Positions 59,693-64,000 of a stretch of DNA of 64,000 bases are shown here, piece after piece. The notes under the pieces are model-generated. The model was not told where the DNA came from. It saw only the letters and a program-made list of their open reading frames with translations, and made no database searches. This stretch comes from Flavobacteriaceae bacterium GSB9 (GTDB taxonomy: Bacteria; Bacteroidota; Bacteroidia; Flavobacteriales; Flavobacteriaceae): positions 2,728,001-2,792,000 of the forward strand of contig CP062007.1 in NCBI GenBank assembly GCA_022749295.1, in the 5' to 3' direction. Position 1 is the stretch's first letter; every line of letters begins with the position of its first letter. The translations under genes and the position numbers were made by a program.

Positions 59693-60562
59693 ATGGTGTC
59701 AATTGATCCAAAGCACTTATCAACCAGTAAATTACACGGTTATTTGTTAAGTACGGTTGCGCCTAGGCCCATCGCCTTTGCCAGCACGGTTGATGTTCAT
59801 GGAACCCCAAATTTATCGCCATTTAGCTTTTTTAATGTGTTTAGTGCCAATCCGCCTATTCTGGTGTTTTCGCCGGCGCGAAGGGTTAGAAATAACACTG
59901 TAAAGCATACGCTGCAAAACGTTGAAGCAACAAAAGAAGTTGTCATTAACATGGTGAGCTACGATATGGTGTACCAAATGTCGTTGAGCAGTACAGAATA
60001 TCCGGAAGGTGTTAACGAATTTGAGAAGGCTGGTTTTACCATGCTTAAATCTGATATTGTAAAGCCCTTTAGGGTGGCCGAATCGCCTGTTCAGTTTGAA
60101 TGTAAAGTGAACGATGTTATAAAGTTAGGAACCGAGGGCGGTGCAGGAAATTTAGTGGTTTGCGAAGTTGTAAAGCTGCATATTGACGATGGGGTTTTAG
60201 ATGAAAGTGAAAATATAGATCAAATCAAATTAGATTTGGTTGCCAGAGCAGGAGGCAGTTATTACAGCCGTTCAAAAAAAGGTTTTTTTCAAATACCAAA
60301 GCCGTTGTCAACATTAGGTGTTGGAGTAGATAACTTTCCAGACCATGTGAAAAACAGCATGGTTTTAACCGGCAATGATTTAGGGATGTTGGGAAATGTA
60401 GAAGCGCTGCCAACAGCCAAGAGCGTAAAAGCTTTTATAGAAGGTTTAAGTAAGCGTTACCCCGATATAAAAACGGCAACGCACCGACAAAAACATAAAT
60501 TAGCACGCAATTATCTAAGTTTTGGCGATGTTGATAGTGCCTGGAAGATATTGTTGTCGTAA
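59693..60562 (+). CDS. Flavin reductase family (FMN-binding split barrel) protein
   Basis: 289 residues. FMN-binding segment RPIAFASTVDVHGTPNLSPF SFFNVFSANPP and VFSPARRVRNNTVKHTLQNV, then VVINMVSYDMVYQ. The second half is an additional all-alpha region (about 205-289) not needed for the split barrel. Reduces or uses FMN with NAD(P)H; physiological role unknown. Divergent from the kinase. Confidence 0.88.
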   Translation: MVSIDPKHLSTSKLHGYLLSTVAPRPIAFASTVDVHGTPNLSPFSFFNVFSANPPILVFSPARRVRNNTVKHTLQNVEATKEVVINMVSYDMVYQMSLSSTEYPEGVNEFEKAGFTMLKSDIVKPFRVAESPVQFECKVNDVIKLGTEGGAGNLVVCEVVKLHIDDGVLDESENIDQIKLDLVARAGGSYYSRSKKGFFQIPKPLSTLGVGVDNFPDHVKNSMVLTGNDLGMLGNVEALPTAKSVKAFIEGLSKRYPDIKTATHRQKHKLARNYLSFGDVDSAWKILLS

Positions 60563-60601
60563 AAAGAAAAGGAGTATTAATAAAGAATAAAAATAGAATA
60601 C

Positions 60602-60979
60602 ATGGAAGTTCAAGGAAGAGTAAAATTGATTGGAGAAACCCAAACTTTTGGAAACAATGGTTTTAGAAAAAGAGAAATTGTAGTAACAACAGAAGAGCAA
60701 TACCCACAGCATATTATGATAGAGTTTGTTCAAGATAAAACAGAATTGTTGAACAATTACCAAGTGGGGCAGCAAGTAAAGATAAATATCAACTTACGAG
60801 GTAGAGAGTGGGTAAATCCACAAGGAGAAACAAAGTACTTTAACTCTATCCAAGGGTGGAGAATTGAAGCCTTGCAACCAGAATCTGCTGCGGGTAATGT
60901 GCCACCAGTGCCACCAGCTGATGCTTTTGAGCCTGCTGGCGACTTAAATGAAGATGAGCACGACGATTTGCCGTTTTAA
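60602..60979 (+). CDS. DUF3127 OB-fold protein with SSB-like acidic tip
   Basis: 125 residues, 39 bases after the flavin reductase. OB-fold-like strands MEVQGRVKLIGETQTFGNNG, KREIVVTTEEQYPQHIMIEF, VGQQVKININLRGREWVNPQ. A Pro/Ala-rich linker leads to a C-terminal EDEHDDLPF that copies the ENDDLPF tip of SSB in this window. That tip is the docking site for SSB partners, so this protein may recruit the same enzymes; inference. Confidence 0.8.
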   Translation: MEVQGRVKLIGETQTFGNNGFRKREIVVTTEEQYPQHIMIEFVQDKTELLNNYQVGQQVKININLRGREWVNPQGETKYFNSIQGWRIEALQPESAAGNVPPVPPADAFEPAGDLNEDEHDDLPF

Positions 60980-61029
60980 AAATGAATATTTAAAGTTTAG
61001 CTAGCCGTAAAAACTTTAAAACAATTAAA

Positions 61030-61066
61030 AACCTCAACGTTAATTTAAAATGTTGAGGTTTTTTTA
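61030..61066 (+). terminator. Terminator after the DUF3127 gene
   Basis: AACCTCAAC and GTTGAGGTT perfect nine-base arms and a T7 tail, 13 bases before aat. Confidence 0.88.
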
Positions 61067-61078
61067 TTTTTATAAACC

Positions 61079-61717
61079 ATGCATTACTTAACACAGAAAA
61101 TTTGGTTTCCAGATGTTAACCAAGCCACGGCCGATGGTTTGCTGGCCGTTGGTGGCGATTTATCGATTGAAAGATTAATTTTAGCTTATAAGTCGGGTAT
61201 TTTTCCATGGTTTGAGAACGAAAGCCCTATTTTATGGTGGTCACCAAACCCACGTTTTGTGCTTTTTCCAGAAAAGCTTAAAATTTCAAAAAGTATGAAA
61301 CAGGTTATTAAGGCTAAAAAGTTTGAAGTTACTGTTAATAAGGTGTTTAACGAAGTGATTTCCGAATGCTCTAAAATAAAACGATCTGGGCAAGATGGTA
61401 CCTGGATAACCGAAAGTATGATTAAGGCCTATAATGAACTACACGAAAGGGGTTACGCTAAATCTGTTGAGGTTTGGGAAGGGAGTGAATTAGTTGGCGG
61501 GCTTTACGGTATTGATTTAAAAAACGGTGTGTTTTGCGGCGAAAGTATGTTTGCAAAAGTAAGCAATGCCAGTAAATTGGGTTTTATTACCTTTATTGAA
61601 AATAGTAATTACAAACTGATTGATTGCCAGCTTTATACCAAGCATTTAGAAAGTTTAGGAGCCGAAGAGATTTCAAGAGATATATTTATTACTTATTTGA
61701 AAGATACGAAATGTTAA
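61079..61717 (+). CDS. aat: Leucyl/phenylalanyl-tRNA-protein transferase
   Basis: 212 residues; adds Leu or Phe to N-terminal Arg/Lys of proteins, marking them for ClpAPS degradation. Motifs: IWFPDVNQATADGLLAVGGD, LIWWSPNPRFVLFPEKLKIS-like (ILWWSPNPRFVLFPEKLKIS), GQDGTWITESMIKAYNELHE, GYAKSVEVWEG, GLYGIDLKNGVFCGESMFAK. Normal length. Six bases before the deacetylase gene, probable operon. Confidence 0.96.
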   Translation: MHYLTQKIWFPDVNQATADGLLAVGGDLSIERLILAYKSGIFPWFENESPILWWSPNPRFVLFPEKLKISKSMKQVIKAKKFEVTVNKVFNEVISECSKIKRSGQDGTWITESMIKAYNELHERGYAKSVEVWEGSELVGGLYGIDLKNGVFCGESMFAKVSNASKLGFITFIENSNYKLIDCQLYTKHLESLGAEEISRDIFITYLKDTKC

Positions 61718-61723
61718 AATTAT

Positions 61724-62509
61724 ATGAAAAAAACTACAACCTTTGTATTTCTGATTCTACTTTACTTTTCGGGGTACTCGCAAATTTTAAAGCATAAAAT
61801 ACCAGATAAGCTGGTTGTTTTAACCTTCGATGATGGTTGCGAAAGTCAATATTCGGTTGTGGCGCCCTTGTTAAAAAAGTTCAATTTTAAAGCCACCTTT
61901 TTTATGTGTGAGTTTCCACCAAATTACAAAGACAGTACGATGTACATGACTTGGGCAAAGGTGAAAAAGTTGTCGGAAGATGGGTTTGAAATCGGGAACC
62001 ATACGCTTTCCCATAAAAAGATGAATCAAATTTCTAAGCAGGAGGCTATTGAGCAAATAAAAGCCATCGAGCAGAGATGTGATTCTGTGGGCATTAAAAA
62101 ACCAAAATCGTTTGCTTATCCTGCTTATCGCTTGAATGAAACGTCTTTGCAAATCCTAAGTAAACTTAATTATAAGTATGCCAGAGCAGGAGGAGACAGG
62201 CCGTATAATCCATTGGTTGATCACCCGTATTTAATACCGAGTTGGGCAATGCAGTCAGATAACAAAGATGATATTCAAAATGCCTTCAATCAAGCAAAAA
62301 ATGGAAATATTGTGGTTATAACAGTACATGGTGTGCCCGACTTAGAACACCCATGGGTCAATACTCCGCCAAAATTATTTGAGGAACACCTTCAGTATTT
62401 AAATGACCATGATTTTAAAGTAATCTCTATAAGTGATTTAGATGATTATATAAATTTAGATGAAGCTCTAAAATCAATACCTCCAGATTTTAATAAGCCT
62501 CTTAGGTGA
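61724..62509 (+). CDS. Exported polysaccharide deacetylase family protein
   Basis: 261 residues with a signal peptide (TTTFVFLILLYFSGYSQ). NodB/CE4 motifs: LTFDDGCESQYSVVAPLL (TFDDG metal ligands) and EIGNHTLSHKKM (H-x3-H). Residues KSFAYPAY and the C-terminal IVVITVHGVPDLEHPW complete the site. Removes acetyl or formyl groups from a cell-surface sugar; substrate unknown. Directly downstream of aat. Confidence 0.9.
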   Translation: MKKTTTFVFLILLYFSGYSQILKHKIPDKLVVLTFDDGCESQYSVVAPLLKKFNFKATFFMCEFPPNYKDSTMYMTWAKVKKLSEDGFEIGNHTLSHKKMNQISKQEAIEQIKAIEQRCDSVGIKKPKSFAYPAYRLNETSLQILSKLNYKYARAGGDRPYNPLVDHPYLIPSWAMQSDNKDDIQNAFNQAKNGNIVVITVHGVPDLEHPWVNTPPKLFEEHLQYLNDHDFKVISISDLDDYINLDEALKSIPPDFNKPLR

Positions 62510-62572
62510 AGTTTTAATCAAAAGAGTTCCTTGATGCTCTGTGTTGGGGATGGTTCGTTTCAAAAAAATTCT

Positions 62573-63154
62573 TTATTGGCTTAGTGCGTTAACTTCTTCG
62601 TATCTAAAACAATCTACTTCATGGTCGTTTACCATGCCAGTGGCTTGCATATGGGCGTAAATAACAGTGGACCCCACGAATTTAAACCCCCGTTTTTTTA
62701 AATCCTTGCTAATGGCATCACTTAAAGGTGTATTGGCTGGTGCGTTTTGGTAGTTTTTTAAAGCGTTTTTTATAGGTTTCCCATCAACAAAACCCCAAAT
62801 ATAATTGCTGAAAGAACCAAATTCCTCTTGTATTTTTATAAAGGCTTGTGCATTGGTAACGGTAGCTTTCACTTTAAGTTTGTTTCTTATAATGCCAGTG
62901 TCTTCAAGTAACGTGTCTAATTTTTTTGGGTTGTAATTGGCAATCTTTTTATATTCAAAATCATCAAATGCTTTTCTGAAATTTTCGCGTTTCCGCAATA
63001 CGGTAATCCAGCTTAAGCCCGCTTGGAATGTTTCTAAAATTAAAAATTCAAAAATGGTATTGTCGTCATAAATGGGTACACCCCATTCTTGGTCGTGATA
63101 GGTTTCGTAAAGGGCATCGCCAACGCACCATCCGCATCTGTGTTTTGCTTCCAT
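62573..63154 (-). CDS. tag: DNA-3-methyladenine glycosylase I
   Basis: 193 residues. N-terminal RCGWCVGDALYETYHDQEWG VP and C-terminal IYAHMQATGMVNDHEVDCFR supply the Cys/His zinc site; ETFQAGLSWITVLRKRENFR and GFKFVGSTVIYAHMQATG are the lesion pocket. Excises 3-methyladenine during alkylation repair. Normal length, monocistronic, convergent with the deacetylase. Confidence 0.96.
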   Translation of the reverse strand: MEAKHRCGWCVGDALYETYHDQEWGVPIYDDNTIFEFLILETFQAGLSWITVLRKRENFRKAFDDFEYKKIANYNPKKLDTLLEDTGIIRNKLKVKATVTNAQAFIKIQEEFGSFSNYIWGFVDGKPIKNALKNYQNAPANTPLSDAISKDLKKRGFKFVGSTVIYAHMQATGMVNDHEVDCFRYEEVNALSQ

Positions 63155-63260
63155 AATATTTAGAAAGTTTTAAAGTAAAAGTATGACAAATATCATCTGA
63201 ATTGAAATGTTAAGCCCTTAATTTTGAGCTTATCATATTGTCCGATAAAAAATACTATTT

Positions 63261-63878
63261 ATGAATGCTTTAATACAATCAAGTTTAGAACGCGGTTTGT
63301 CGTATCAGTCCTATAGAGAATTAATGAAACGATTGGTTGATGAAAAATCTACCACGGGTTTGGAGAAGACAAAAGACAGAATTAATTTCACCAAGCTTAA
63401 CGATCGCCGCATGAAGCGTTGGGATAAAACCATTAAGGTGGCTAAAAGTATGCAGAAAAAAATTGCCGAATTTAATCACCCTACAACGTGGTTGGTTATT
63501 AGTGAAAGTTGGTGTGGCGACGCAGCACATGTATTGCCAGCGATTAATAAAATTGCCGAATTGAATGATAACATTGATGTTAAAGTGGTGCTACGTGATG
63601 AAAATCCCGAATTGATGGATGCCTTTTTGACCAACGGAGCACAGTCTGTGCCTAAAGTTATTATTATAGACAATGAAACGAATGCGGTTTTAAACACCTA
63701 TGGCCCGCGACCAAGTGAGGCGACGTCTTATGTAAATCGTTTTAAAGCTAAATACGGAAAATTAACACCAGAGTTTAAAGAAGACTTGCAGCATTGGTAC
63801 AATAAAGACAAGGGGCAAAACGTACTTACCGATGTTACTGAAATGCTCTGTAGGTTAGAGCCTAGCGTTTGCCAATAA
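63261..63878 (+). CDS. Thioredoxin-fold family protein with a single active-site cysteine
   Basis: 205 residues, no signal peptide. A helical N-terminal 85 residues precede a thioredoxin fold: TWLVISESWCGDAAHVLPAI, VKVVLRDENPELMDAFLTNG, SVPKVIIIDNETNAV (cis-Pro). The active site is WCGDA rather than WCGPC, so only one cysteine is present and classical dithiol redox chemistry is unlikely. This subfamily is common in Bacteroidota. Overlaps the convergent partial gene by 17 bases. Confidence 0.85.
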   Translation: MNALIQSSLERGLSYQSYRELMKRLVDEKSTTGLEKTKDRINFTKLNDRRMKRWDKTIKVAKSMQKKIAEFNHPTTWLVISESWCGDAAHVLPAINKIAELNDNIDVKVVLRDENPELMDAFLTNGAQSVPKVIIIDNETNAVLNTYGPRPSEATSYVNRFKAKYGKLTPEFKEDLQHWYNKDKGQNVLTDVTEMLCRLEPSVCQ

Positions 63879-64000
63879 AATTAAAAGTAATAGAACCTAA
63901 TTGGCTGCTTTTAGATGCGTCGGCATTAAATTTAGACTGCTTGGCATATTCTATGGCATGCTCAATTAAGCATTCATTATTTGAGTTCGACGATGTATTC
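63862..64000 (-). CDS. C-terminal end of a gene running off the window (possible TonB-like domain)
   Basis: The last 45 codons of a minus-strand frame end with TAG at 63862-63864. Residues NNECLIEHAIEYAKQSKFNA then DASKSSQLGSITFNFIGKR. The pattern of a helix followed by G-S-I-T-F-N-F is like the C-terminal TonB fold often found in Bacteroidota proteins, but too little is visible to name it. Confidence 0.4.
   Translation of the reverse strand, partial: NTSSNSNNECLIEHAIEYAKQSKFNADASKSSQLGSITFNFIGKR

Noticed and set aside
1-64000. tRNA, rRNA, prophage, integrase or intact transposase
   Set aside because: None found on reading both strands; the only mobile-type sequences are short non-coding palindromic elements.

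Overview
The window is AT-rich bacterial DNA from the phylum Bacteroidota, very probably a marine-type member of Flavobacteriaceae. Evidence: gliding genes gldD and gldE beside mutY and ssb; type IX secretion (T9SS) C-terminal sorting domains on two secreted proteins; PorT-type outer-membrane proteins; a long C-terminal extension on ribosomal protein L21; DUF4301, DUF3127 and DUF4199 proteins; and promoters of the Bacteroidota form (TAnnTTTG at -7) rather than the E. coli -10. I see no rRNA, tRNA, CRISPR array, phage or intact insertion sequence. The region is mostly chromosomal housekeeping with short accessory patches.

Layout. 1-1.4 kb: start of a suf Fe-S assembly operon (sufA, partial sufB), minus strand. 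1.4-6.0 kb: four-gene operon of three lipoproteins and a di-heme peroxidase, including an MbnP-like protein next to an MbnH/CcP-like enzyme. 6-12 kb: thiL, two small zinc-ribbon paralogues, a hydrolase, an ACT-like protein divergent from aspartate kinase, aminopeptidase P. 12-20 kb: a T9SS metalloprotease, the sdhCAB operon, an AraC regulator, an M28 peptidase. 19.9-25.8 kb: a heavy-metal efflux operon whose RND pump is fused to its outer-membrane channel. 25.9-34 kb: a giant outer-membrane protein, xth, an OmpA lipoprotein, an aldo/keto reductase, RNase G, and a 30-residue very basic gene that automated ORF callers easily miss. 34.4-41.4 kb: HU, mutY, ssb, gldE, gldD, a copper-chaperone-like lipoprotein, rplU-rpmA. 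41.5-46.4 kb: a PorT protein, a DinB-like protein, an orphan Vsr nuclease, ahcY, a phosphopantetheinyl transferase and an archaeal-type GGGP synthase. 46.4-50.6 kb: two tandem rhamnogalacturonan lyases. 50.7-56.3 kb: pnuC, a NadR-like kinase, DUF4301, ArfB, then a TPP riboswitch controlling a TonB-dependent receptor. 56.3-64 kb: a MITE-like nested inverted repeat, a degenerate Rieske-like lipoprotein, greA with a hairpin leader, a HIT protein, an orphan histidine kinase, a flavin reductase, DUF3127, aat, a polysaccharide deacetylase, tag, a thioredoxin-like protein and a partial gene.

How genes work together. Three themes stand out. (1) Thiamine: ThiL makes TPP; the riboswitch-controlled receptor probably imports thiamine or a precursor; the nearby PnuC-like permease and NadR-like kinase may belong to the same salvage route, although both could equally serve nicotinamide riboside. 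(2) Copper/metal handling: MbnP/di-heme pair, fused CusA-TolC system with a His-rich periplasmic protein, and a heavy-metal-associated lipoprotein with unusual cysteine spacing. (3) Surface and secretion: gliding proteins, T9SS cargo, pectin lyases and large barrels.

Several longest-ORF starts are wrong because the apparent TTG/GTG codon lies in or next to a promoter, riboswitch or terminator; corrected starts are given. All functional calls come from reading motifs by eye; no database search was run.
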